Assembly: GCA_964461295.1 (NCBI GenBank)
Contig: CAYWTX010000444.1
Span: 1 to 12,116 of the forward strand
Source of the DNA: CAYWTX01 sp964461295
GTDB lineage: Bacteria > Planctomycetota > Phycisphaerae > SM23-33
Direction: 5' to 3'
Length of the DNA: 12,116 nt
Of the stretch, positions 1-6,236 are shown piece after piece. The number at the start of each line of letters is the position of its first letter. The stretch's first letter is position 1. The position numbers were made by a program, and so were the translations under genes. Below the pieces are notes generated by a model, which ran no database searches, had not been told where the DNA came from, and worked only from the letters and a program-made list of their open reading frames with translations.

Positions 1-11
1 CGAAGAACGAG

Positions 12-297
12 ACTGTAGCGTCATCATTGCGGTTCGGAGACAGGTGGAGCACGGTTCTTCAGACAGGCGGAGCACTGTTCTTCAGCCTGAAAGGCTGACG
101 GAATACAGCCCAGGGCAACGCCCTGGGTACCCATGGCCCCCAAGATCAAGCCCTGAAAGGGCGAAAGAAATGGTTCCGTGCGGTTCTGCCGCCCTTACAG
201 GGCTTGTCCATTGATGTTCTGGCACCCAGGGCGTTGCCCTGGGCTTTATTCCATCAGCCCGTTGGGCTGAAGAAAACGGCAATAGTGATGCTACAGT
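12..297. repeat. Composite nested inverted repeat, about 286 bp
   Basis: Three nested pairs of arms share one centre. The outer pair is 12-32 with 277-297 (17 of 21 positions match). The middle pair is 78-128 with 224-274 (51-nt arms, only a handful of mismatches). The inner pair is 147-163 with 190-206 (16 of 17 match). Each arm contains its own small palindrome: CAGCC-TGAAA-GGCTG, CCCAGGGC-AAC-GCCCTGGG and GCCC-TGAAA-GGGC on the left, with mirror versions on the right. Differences between the arms tend to fall in the loops of these small palindromes, so the stems are kept. I see no transposase or convincing target duplication. Possible identities are a MITE-like non-autonomous element, a REP/BIME-type cluster, or a large structured transcript; the sequence does not decide. 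Confidence 0.8.
39..84 (+). repeat. 23-bp tandem duplication inside the left arm
   Basis: Positions 39-61 and 62-84 are adjacent copies of a 23-nt unit starting GACAGG and ending GTTCTTCA, differing at two positions (T/C and G/T). The second copy runs into the middle arm of the composite inverted repeat. The mirror position in the right arm (275-276) has no equivalent, so this block is an asymmetric insertion or expansion in the left half. Confidence 0.75.
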
Positions 298-404
298 GTC
301 CGAAAAACCCCGTAGCGGCGCGAATCGCTGTTTGTTCTTCCGGCTCAGAACCGCTTCGAGCATGAGCCCTTCTTGCCTTCGGGTCTGTTAACTGAACCGT
401 ATTG

Positions 405-614
405 CGGCTAGATCCTCGACGCCCCTTCGGGGCTAAGATGCGAACCTACGTATTCTTAAACCATATACGCATTCTGCGACTTCTGCGGGAAGCGTCATTC
501 TTCCACAAGCTCTGAGAGAGGCGTCATTCTTCCACAAGCTTTGAGAGTTTGTGAAAGAATTGGGGAAGCGGTCTCATCCCTCTTAGCCCCGAAGGGGCGT
601 CGAGGATTTGGCCG
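405..614. repeat. 210-bp element with 34-nt terminal inverted repeats
   Basis: Arms 405-438 and 581-614 are inverted copies matching at 32 of 34 positions. The inner 27 nt (412-438 and 581-607) are a perfect match. Each arm contains the hairpin GCCCC-TTC-GGGGC (GCCCC-GAA-GGGGC on the other strand). The 142-nt interior is less GC-rich and has no coding frame, but holds a 27-bp direct repeat and a 12-bp stem at 526-537/549-560. Size, long terminal inverted repeats and lack of an ORF resemble a MITE. I cannot identify a flanking target duplication, so a palindromic-repeat cluster is an equally good reading. Confidence 0.7.
492..547 (+). repeat. Direct repeat of a 27-bp unit, period 29 bp
   Basis: Units 492-518 and 521-547 begin GCGTCATTCTTCCACAAGCT and differ at one position, with two bases (AG) between them. 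Only two copies exist. The second copy also forms the left half of an imperfect 12-bp stem, 526-537 with 549-560. The single C/A mismatch would become a G-U pair in a minus-strand transcript. The pair sits inside the 405-614 element. Confidence 0.75.
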
Positions 615-667
615 GGGGCGTAAGCCCCCGGTAGACAAGTAAGTAAGCATAGAGCCCCGAAGGGGCG
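612..667. repeat. GC hairpins flanking the 405-614 element
   Basis: Positions 612-631 form a perfect 8-bp stem, CCGGGGGC with GCCCCCGG, closing the loop GTAA, which as RNA is a GNRA tetraloop. Positions 653-667 carry another copy of the AGCCCCGAAGGGGCG palindrome found in the arms of the neighbouring element. These look like members of the same dispersed palindromic repeat families. No T-tract follows either stem, so a role as an intrinsic terminator is not supported. Confidence 0.6.
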
Positions 668-777
668 ACAGAAGGCGTCCAGAGTGGGCAGACCCGCGAG
701 TTTCGATTCCTTCACGAGCTCTGAGCGCCCCGCGCCGCCTTCGGGGCCCGGACCGCCGCGGGTGCAGTTGGTCTTTG

Positions 778-2358
778 CTACTTGGGGGCGCCCGGCGACA
801 GGTCGGGCTGCGTCTTCCAGATTCGGATCACGCCGTAGGGCTTGGCTTCGAACGAATCGACCAACTTGCCGTTCTTCTCCGCGAAGGCCTTGACGGCTTC
901 GTGGAAGTGCCGTCGTTTCTTGTGGCCCTTGCTTCCCTCGTCCACGCGACCGGTCGTGCTGATGTTCGTGATCTCGACGCCGAAGCCGCTCAGGACCACG
1001 TACTCGATCTTCCCGCTGGCGATGAGCGATTCCACGGAGTCGTATGGCGTGTCCCGCCAGCGGTGGTACTCGTAGTAGGCTTCATTGTTCCGAAGAGCGA
1101 ACCAGTACCAGCATTCAGCCGCCACCAGTTTTCCGTCGGGCACGGCCGCGTTGATCCTTTGCTCGATGGCGCCGTACGGAGTGTTGTGGCGGTCGCGATA
1201 GAGCAGAAAGGCGTCGCCGGCGGCGTTGTTGAGCAGGTACAGTGCCCCGGCCGCCAGGAGGAGTTTGCGGGCCAGGGCGCCGTTGAACCAGTAACGGTGC
1301 AGGAGAAGGGCGTACAACACCAGGCAGAGCAGCAGGACCGGGCTGTACATTCTGGATGTGAAGGGCTTGAGGAACACCGACCCGAGCACGAAGTAGCTCA
1401 GGGCGAGCATCGATACGGCGAAGATCCGCCTGTCTCGTCGGATGTACAACAGGCCGACGGCGAGCAGGCCGAACTCGAACAGGACGATGTAGGCTCGCCG
1501 CCAACCCATCGTGTAGGTTGAGAAGAAGCTGGTCAGGTTGTCGCGGAGAACCCCGGCAGACGCCGGGCCTGTCTCGCCTCCGGCGGTTCGCGATGTCCAT
1601 AGCCCGAAGATCTCGATGGGGTTGGCCTTCTTAACGAACAGGATGAAGAGCACCATCAGGCCGAAGACGATCAGGAAGCCGGCGATCACGCCGAGGACGG
1701 GGCCGGCCTTTCGCAATCGCACCGACCTCGCCAGCGCATACAGCCCCAGCAGGAAGATGAAGATGGCTGGGGCAGGATGGCACCAGAAGGCGAGGGACGC
1801 CAGAAGGGCGGCGCCGAAGAAGTACCTGGGCTCGGAAGTGTCGATGGCCTTGAGCAGCAGAAGGACCGCCCAGGCCAGGAAGGCGAGCACCCACATCTCG
1901 GGCCGGACCGTCCGGGCAATCGCATAGACGACGTTGCTGAGGACGAACACGGCCCCGCAGAGAAGGGTTGCGGCGCCTGGCAGGCGGAGATACCGCACGA
2001 TGCCGAGGAATCCCAGCAAGGCCAGGGCTCCGGCCAGGACCGATACGAGGCGGGCCACCAGGAGATCCGTTCCGGCCATGGCGAAGGGCCCGGCCATGAG
2101 AACCGGATACAGCGATATCCAGGAGTCCTGGCCGATCAGGTCGCGCAGGACGCCATGGGTGAGCCAGCAGTGGGAGATGCTGGCGTACCATGGCTCGTCG
2201 ATGAGGACGTTGGGCGCCTGGGTGAGCATGGGCAGTTGGGATGCCGCGTATCCCGCCAGGAGGATCAACGACAGGACGGTGAACCTGGAAGCGGGTGAAG
2301 CGACGGCGGGGATCGACGGGGCGTCGGCGGTTCTGGGGTCCTGGTTCGTCGCGGTCAT
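778..2358 (-). CDS. GT-C (ArnT/PMT-like) membrane glycosyltransferase
   Basis: A 526-residue multi-pass membrane protein, probably a polyprenyl-phosphate-sugar-dependent glycosyltransferase acting on the outer face of the inner membrane. A first hydrophobic segment (about 26-44) is followed by a loop with IDEPWY (53-58), whose Asp54-Glu55 pair matches the acidic catalytic motif of the first loop in the GT-C/ArnT superfamily. About ten more hydrophobic segments follow to about residue 382, with FWCHP near 191-195 at a membrane boundary. Residues 383-526 form a hydrophilic C-terminal domain. The ATG at 2358 is supported by a GAGGA ribosome site nine bases upstream. It is divergent from wecB and transcribed away from the plus-strand cluster, so it may add a side sugar to the same polymer or serve another glycan. 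Acceptor and donor sugar cannot be read from the sequence. Family-level call is firm; the precise subfamily is not. Confidence 0.82.
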   Translation of the reverse strand: MTATNQDPRTADAPSIPAVASPASRFTVLSLILLAGYAASQLPMLTQAPNVLIDEPWYASISHCWLTHGVLRDLIGQDSWISLYPVLMAGPFAMAGTDLLVARLVSVLAGALALLGFLGIVRYLRLPGAATLLCGAVFVLSNVVYAIARTVRPEMWVLAFLAWAVLLLLKAIDTSEPRYFFGAALLASLAFWCHPAPAIFIFLLGLYALARSVRLRKAGPVLGVIAGFLIVFGLMVLFILFVKKANPIEIFGLWTSRTAGGETGPASAGVLRDNLTSFFSTYTMGWRRAYIVLFEFGLLAVGLLYIRRDRRIFAVSMLALSYFVLGSVFLKPFTSRMYSPVLLLCLVLYALLLHRYWFNGALARKLLLAAGALYLLNNAAGDAFLLYRDRHNTPYGAIEQRINAAVPDGKLVAAECWYWFALRNNEAYYEYHRWRDTPYDSVESLIASGKIEYVVLSGFGVEITNISTTGRVDEGSKGHKKRRHFHEAVKAFAEKNGKLVDSFEAKPYGVIRIWKTQPDLSPGAPK

Positions 2359-2367
2359 GGCGTATGG

Positions 2368-2372
2368 TCCTC
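2368..2372 (-). promoter_or_regulatory. Ribosome binding site of the GT-C gene
   Basis: GAGGA on the minus strand lies nine bases before the ATG at 2358, a good Shine-Dalgarno match and spacing that supports this start. Confidence 0.6.
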
Positions 2373-2430
2373 GAGCGGATCACGGGCGAACAGCGACAGA
2401 GGCTCTGCGACGGGACGTGCAACTTCCCCA

Positions 2431-2459
2431 ATTATGCCACAGCGGGCGTCCTTCGGCAA
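2431..2459 (-). promoter_or_regulatory. Predicted sigma70-type promoter for the GT-C gene
   Basis: On the minus strand, TTGCCG (2454-2459) and CATAAT (2431-2436) are separated by exactly 17 bases. They match the TTGACA/TATAAT consensus at 4 of 6 and 5 of 6 positions. Transcription would begin near 2424, giving a leader of about 65 nt before the ATG at 2358. The box lies in the 147-bp divergent gap shared with wecB. I found no comparably good promoter for the plus strand in this gap. Prediction by eye only. Confidence 0.45.
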
Positions 2460-2490
2460 GGTCGCATGGGTGTCCTGAACCATCTTGTTG

Positions 2491-2495
2491 AGAGG
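2491..2495 (+). promoter_or_regulatory. Ribosome binding site that selects the GTG start of wecB
   Basis: AGAGG lies ten bases before the GTG at 2506. An upstream in-frame TTG at 2485 has no such site, and the resulting N-terminal extension has no counterpart in the family. Confidence 0.6.
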
Positions 2496-2505
2496 CGGCA
2501 ACTCG

Positions 2506-3624
2506 GTGAAGATCGCGGTCATTGTCGGCACTCGCCCGGAGGCCATCAAGATGGCCCCGGTGTACCTGGCCTTGAGACAGCGTGCGGGCATCGAGGTGAA
2601 GCTGATTGCCACGGCCCAGCATCGGCAGATGCTTGATCAGGTCCTGGCCGTGTTCGGAATCCAGCCGGACGTGGATCTGAACCTGATGCGTCCCGATCAG
2701 ACGCTGTCGGAGGTGGCAGCCGGCGTGATTCTGCACGTGCAGAGGGCGCTGGCCGACATGAAGCCGCGGGCGGTGCTGGTGCATGGCGACACGAGCACGT
2801 GCCTGTTCAGCGCCATCGCCGCGTTCTACGAACGGATCCCCGTGGGGCACGTCGAGGCGGGACTCCGGACGTACAACTTCGACGCGCCCTGGCCGGAGGA
2901 GATGAACCGCCGCCTCACCGACCCGATCAGCCGGTGGTGCTTTGCGCCCACGCCCAGGGCGGCCGAGAGCCTGCGGGCTGAGCGCGTGCCCGAGGCGAAC
3001 ATCTTCGTCACGGGCAACACGGTGATCGACGCGCTGCTGCTGGCTCGCGACCGGGTTCGCCGCCAGCGGCCGGAAGTGCCCGGTTTGAGCCCGGGCGTCC
3101 TGGATGGCCGGCGACTGGTGCTGGTGACGGGGCACCGGCGGGAGAGTTTCGGTCAGCCTTTCGAGGAGTTCTGCCTGGCGCTGTCGGACGTGGCCCGGCT
3201 GCACCGGGACGTGGTGGTGGTCTATCCCGTGCACCTCAATCCCAACGTGCAACGCCCGGTCCGCGTGATCCTGAGCGGGCAGGAACGAGTACACCTGATC
3301 GAGCCGCTGGAGTACCTTCCGTTCGTCTATCTCATGGACCGCAGCCACGTCATCATCACCGACTCCGGGGGCGTGCAGGAAGAGGCGCCCAGCCTGCACA
3401 AGCCGATCCTGGTGACGCGCACCGTGACCGAGCGGCCCGAAGCGATGGAGGCGGGACTGGCCAGGCTTGTGGGGACCGACCGGGCGAAGATCGTCGAGGA
3501 AATGGGCCGCCTGCTGAGCGACGGCGCCGCGTACGCCGAGATGAGCCGTGGAGAGAATCCCTATGGAGACGGCAAGGCGGCGGATAGGATTGCCGATGTT
3601 CTTGAGCAGGCGGGCATTGGCTGA
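2506..3624 (+). CDS. wecB: UDP-N-acetylglucosamine 2-epimerase, non-hydrolysing
   Basis: Cytoplasmic enzyme interconverting UDP-GlcNAc and UDP-ManNAc, supplying ManNAc-type sugars for surface polysaccharide. From the GTG at 2506 the protein has 372 residues, close to the 376 of E. coli WecB. Family motifs are all present: GTRPEAIKMAP (8-18), HGDTST (93-98), GHVEAGLRT (114-122), PWPEEMNRRLT (128-138), VTGNTVIDAL (168-177), VTGHRRESFG (207-216), YPVHLNPNV (240-248) and DSGGVQEEAPS (286-296). Numbered from this start, Arg10, Lys15, Asp95, Glu117, Glu131 and His210 align with the residues known to matter in E. coli WecB (His213 there), which also supports the start. A small oddity is RTVTERPE (305-312) where the family usually has RDTTERPE. 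It is the first gene of the plus-strand run; no UDP-ManNAc dehydrogenase (WecC) is next to it. Confidence 0.96.
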   Translation: MKIAVIVGTRPEAIKMAPVYLALRQRAGIEVKLIATAQHRQMLDQVLAVFGIQPDVDLNLMRPDQTLSEVAAGVILHVQRALADMKPRAVLVHGDTSTCLFSAIAAFYERIPVGHVEAGLRTYNFDAPWPEEMNRRLTDPISRWCFAPTPRAAESLRAERVPEANIFVTGNTVIDALLLARDRVRRQRPEVPGLSPGVLDGRRLVLVTGHRRESFGQPFEEFCLALSDVARLHRDVVVVYPVHLNPNVQRPVRVILSGQERVHLIEPLEYLPFVYLMDRSHVIITDSGGVQEEAPSLHKPILVTRTVTERPEAMEAGLARLVGTDRAKIVEEMGRLLSDGAAYAEMSRGENPYGDGKAADRIADVLEQAGIG

Positions 3625-3626
3625 CG

Positions 3627-3665
3627 GAAGCGACGGGTGCAGCCCGTGCGTGCGAACGTCGCTTC
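3627..3665. repeat. 9-bp inverted repeat in the wecB-polymerase gap
   Basis: GAAGCGACG (3627-3635) and CGTCGCTTC (3657-3665) are perfect inverted copies starting just after the wecB stop. A smaller competing stem, ACGGG with CCCGT (3633-3637 and 3643-3647), overlaps the left arm. No T-tract follows, so this is not a standard intrinsic terminator. It could be a stabilising or attenuating structure in the 97-nt gap, or chance in GC-rich DNA. Confidence 0.45.
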
Positions 3666-3721
3666 GGCGGTGACCGCGGATTGGCGGAATCGGGGGCGCG
3701 TCCGATGGCAAGAGAAGTGAA

Positions 3722-5053
3722 ATGAGAATCAGCGGCGACCTGATAGGGCGTACATGGGAGTTCCTGACGAACGCAGGCGTTCTGGGTTTGTTTGCTTTCA
3801 TCATCCTGGTGATGGGGCTGCTGACTCTGACGGCGTTGGGCAAGACGAAGATCCTGCTGTACCTGTTCCTGATCCTGCTGATGTTCTCCGGGTTCGCGGT
3901 GGCCGCGATCGACTCGGCATCGACCCTTCTGCGATGGACGCTGATCTTCCTGCTGGGTCTCACGGCGATGCGGGGCGCGGCGTCGCCGGGGCCGCCGGCC
4001 ATCCTGTTGGGAGCCTTTGCCGTGTGGGGAATCGTATGCTCTCCCATCGCACCCTCGATGTGGTGGGCCATTCAGCGGGGGGGGCTGCTGCTGGTTCTTG
4101 CGCTGCCGGCGGCCGCGGCGATTGCCCGCGGCATCGACGGGCTTCCCGACATTATCCGCATGCTGAAGGGGTTCCTGGTCGCGGGCGGCCTGTACGTGGT
4201 ACTGGGCTTGGCGACCCTGCCGAGCTTGATGGAATCGGGCGGCGAACGGTTCTCGGGCGCCGGCGAGTCGGCGCCGTTGTTCGTGATGACGGGCGGGTTG
4301 ATTCTGCCCGTGGCGCTATGGGGGGCTCTGAACCGGTCGCTGCGGTCGTGGCGATGGTTCTGCGTCGCCATCGCGGTCTGCACGGCCCTGCTATGTGTGG
4401 TGAGCGGCCAGCGGACGGGCACGTTCGCTGGTTTCATCGGCTGCATTCCGCTGCTGATGCGGTTCGGTCTGCGGAGGGTTCTGAGCGGCGCGGCCATCGT
4501 GGGCATTGGCATCGCGGTGGTCCTCGTGGTGCTGTCGGGTATGCCCGAGCAGGCGGATTTCGTGTACCGAAGGTTCACCAGCGCCGACACCACCGGGCGG
4601 ATCGAGCGATGGCTGTTTGCCGTCGACCTATGCCTGCAGGAGCCGTTCTTCGGGCACGGCATCGGAGCCAACATGACCATGGGCATGGGTTTCCACAATG
4701 CCTTCCTGACCATATGGTATGACGGAGGGCTGCTTGGGCTGGCGCTGTTCCTCGGCGCCTTCGTGTGGCAGTTGGGTGTGGGGGTCAGGCTGGCGTTCTC
4801 GAGGTTGCAGCAGGAGTACCGCGACCTGGCTCTGCTGCTGCTGGGCCTGACGCTGGCGCTGATCGCCGGAGCGTTCTTCGAATCGAAACTGGATAGCCCC
4901 AGCAACATCGCGATGTTCATGGCGGTATTCGTCTCATTGGCTCACGCCCGACTGCGGCGATTGCTGCGGGAGCAGCGGGTTCAGGGAGCAGCGTTGCCCG
5001 ACCTCTGGGGGGCGACGCATTGGTCCGGCGCACGAGCAGACGCATCGTTCTAG
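3722..5053 (+). CDS. O-antigen polymerase/ligase-like membrane protein (Wzy type)
   Basis: A 443-residue multi-pass inner-membrane protein of the Wzy/WaaL superfamily, predicted to polymerise lipid-linked oligosaccharide units or ligate the finished glycan on the periplasmic side. About eleven or twelve hydrophobic segments span residues 18-409. The signature is the large periplasmic loop with SGQRTGT (228-234), DTTGRIERW (289-297), GHGIGAN (311-317) and FHNAFLTIWYDGG (324-336). This ends in the HN...DGG(L)LG pattern typical of the Wzy_C/O-antigen ligase domain, with His325 the likely functional residue. Polymerase and ligase cannot be separated by sequence alone; the EPS context favours polymerase. 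The gene follows wecB by 97 nt and is 19 nt before the next GT gene. Its ribosome site is weak (AAGAGAAG before the ATG). A run of eight G at 4077-4084 lies in codons 119-121. Confidence 0.85.
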   Translation: MRISGDLIGRTWEFLTNAGVLGLFAFIILVMGLLTLTALGKTKILLYLFLILLMFSGFAVAAIDSASTLLRWTLIFLLGLTAMRGAASPGPPAILLGAFAVWGIVCSPIAPSMWWAIQRGGLLLVLALPAAAAIARGIDGLPDIIRMLKGFLVAGGLYVVLGLATLPSLMESGGERFSGAGESAPLFVMTGGLILPVALWGALNRSLRSWRWFCVAIAVCTALLCVVSGQRTGTFAGFIGCIPLLMRFGLRRVLSGAAIVGIGIAVVLVVLSGMPEQADFVYRRFTSADTTGRIERWLFAVDLCLQEPFFGHGIGANMTMGMGFHNAFLTIWYDGGLLGLALFLGAFVWQLGVGVRLAFSRLQQEYRDLALLLLGLTLALIAGAFFESKLDSPSNIAMFMAVFVSLAHARLRRLLREQRVQGAALPDLWGATHWSGARADASF

Positions 5054-5072
5054 CTCCCAACCCTATGGCAGC

Positions 5073-6203
5073 ATGAATATGGCTCGCATAGCGGTCGTAC
5101 TGGGCAACGACGGATCGGACGTGCGGATCGGCAAGATATGCCGATCTCTCGGCGCCGCCGGGCATCAAGTGACATTGGTGGGATGGGACCGGCGCCCGGA
5201 AGAACCCAAGTCGGTGGACCTCGGCTCGGCCAGAGCGGAGACCATGGTTCTCCCGACCCGCTTCGGCAGGGCAACGCTGTCCGGACATCTGGCGTACATG
5301 GGGCATGTGGTACGATGTCTGGCTCGCCTGCGGCCGGATGTAGTTCATGCGGTGAATGAAGACAACGCGATGCTTCTGCTTCCCTTCCGAGGGTGGCTGT
5401 ACAAGCACCTGGTTTGCGACGTGTTCGACGCGTTGGTGGATCGGCACAGCGGGGTCTCGCCGGCGTTGCGGTCGGTGCTGCGCCTGATTGCGGAGGTCAG
5501 CCGGATCGGCTGTGACCGCCTGATCGCCACCGACGAGCGGCGGTACCAGCGGTTCGGGCGCTTCCGCCGCAAGACGACCGTGGTGCAGAACTACCCGGAC
5601 GATCCGGGATGGGAGCTGTCCGAGCGGGCGCCCGAGGGCGCGGTGAAGATCTACGTGGGGGGCTCGCTGGGGCATCGCCGCGGGCTGCGCGAGGTCCTGG
5701 CCGCCATCGAAGGGCTCCAGGACGTGGAAATCTGGTCGGCGGGCTGGGCGTATGACGACGTTGCGCGAGATGTGTTCCTGAAGCATCCGGCGGTGAAGTT
5801 CTATGGCATCGTGACGGCGCCGCGGTCGCTGGAACTTGCCTCGCGGTGCGACCTGGTGCTGGCGTACTACTCGCCGGACAGCGTCAACAACGTCTACGCC
5901 AGCCCCAACAAGATCTACGACGCCATGAGCGTGGGCAGGCCCGTGGCGGTGAACAAGGAGATCCTGGTCTCTCGTTTCGTCCAGGAAGAGTCGCTGGGGT
6001 ATGTCGAACCCTACGGCGACGTGCCCGCGTTGCGGCGGATCGTCCAGGGCCTGCGCGAGCGACGCGCGCGATCCGCGGAGTTCAGCCGCAGGGCCCGCGA
6101 GCTCTTCCTGTCGCAGTTCACCTGGGAAGTGCAGGCCGCCAAGCTTCTCCGGATGTACGACGAAGTCGCCGGTCGCCGCCGCGGTGCAGGCTGCCATGCC
6201 TGA
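5073..6203 (+). CDS. Glycosyltransferase family 4 (GT-B fold)
   Basis: A 376-residue soluble or membrane-associated glycosyltransferase adding one sugar from a nucleotide donor to the growing lipid-linked unit. The N-terminal half has an ARIAVVLGNDGSDVRIGK acceptor-side strand-loop (4-21), DVVHAVNEDNA (89-99) and the VQNYPDD linker (171-177). The C-terminal half has VGGSLGHRRGL (195-205) and the donor-binding segment YASPNKIYDAMSVGRPVAV (275-293), which replaces the usual E-x7-E stretch and is common among EPS GT4 enzymes. Start choice is uncertain between ATG 5073 and ATG 5079; neither has a strong ribosome site. A three-codon ORF (ATG at 5065) ends across the 5073 start, so re-initiation from upstream translation is possible. 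Donor sugar unknown. Confidence 0.88.
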   Translation: MNMARIAVVLGNDGSDVRIGKICRSLGAAGHQVTLVGWDRRPEEPKSVDLGSARAETMVLPTRFGRATLSGHLAYMGHVVRCLARLRPDVVHAVNEDNAMLLLPFRGWLYKHLVCDVFDALVDRHSGVSPALRSVLRLIAEVSRIGCDRLIATDERRYQRFGRFRRKTTVVQNYPDDPGWELSERAPEGAVKIYVGGSLGHRRGLREVLAAIEGLQDVEIWSAGWAYDDVARDVFLKHPAVKFYGIVTAPRSLELASRCDLVLAYYSPDSVNNVYASPNKIYDAMSVGRPVAVNKEILVSRFVQEESLGYVEPYGDVPALRRIVQGLRERRARSAEFSRRARELFLSQFTWEVQAAKLLRMYDEVAGRRRGAGCHA

Positions 6204-6236
6204 GAGGCCCGAACAGACAAGGATTCGCCCACAACC

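Larger units (their letters stand above)
1..777. other. Gene-free stretch built of palindromic repeats
   Basis: No open frame here looks like a protein. The frames that exist are produced by the repeats and have Arg/Pro/Gly-rich, low-complexity translations. The stretch contains two large composite inverted repeats (12-297 and 405-614), a 23-bp tandem duplication, a 27-bp direct repeat, and several isolated 5-8 bp-stem GC hairpins. It lies downstream of the minus-strand GT-C gene, so its right end could hold that gene's 3' UTR. I see no clear intrinsic terminator with a T-tract there; only GC-rich stems at 727-747 and 747-762. The base composition is visibly lower in GC between about 440 and 580 than in the neighbouring genes. 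Confidence 0.75.

Noticed and set aside
82..363. A 93-codon minus-strand frame in the repeat region
   Set aside because: Most of its codons come from the nested palindromes (12-297). It has no good ribosome site and no domain, and is probably a spurious product of the repeats.
492..547. Possible CRISPR array
   Set aside because: There are only two copies with a 2-nt interval. No spacers and no cas genes are present.
524..715. A 63-codon minus-strand frame
   Set aside because: It reads through the terminal inverted repeat, the GTAA hairpin and the extra palindrome copy, so it is explained by repeats.
727..762. Intrinsic terminator for the GT-C gene
   Set aside because: GC-rich stems exist (727-731/743-747 and 747-750/759-762), but the arms are only 4-5 bp and no T-tract follows in the minus-strand direction.
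2380..4071. A 563-codon minus-strand open frame over wecB
   Set aside because: Antisense shadow of a clearly conserved gene, with no recognisable motif and an Arg/His-rich composition.
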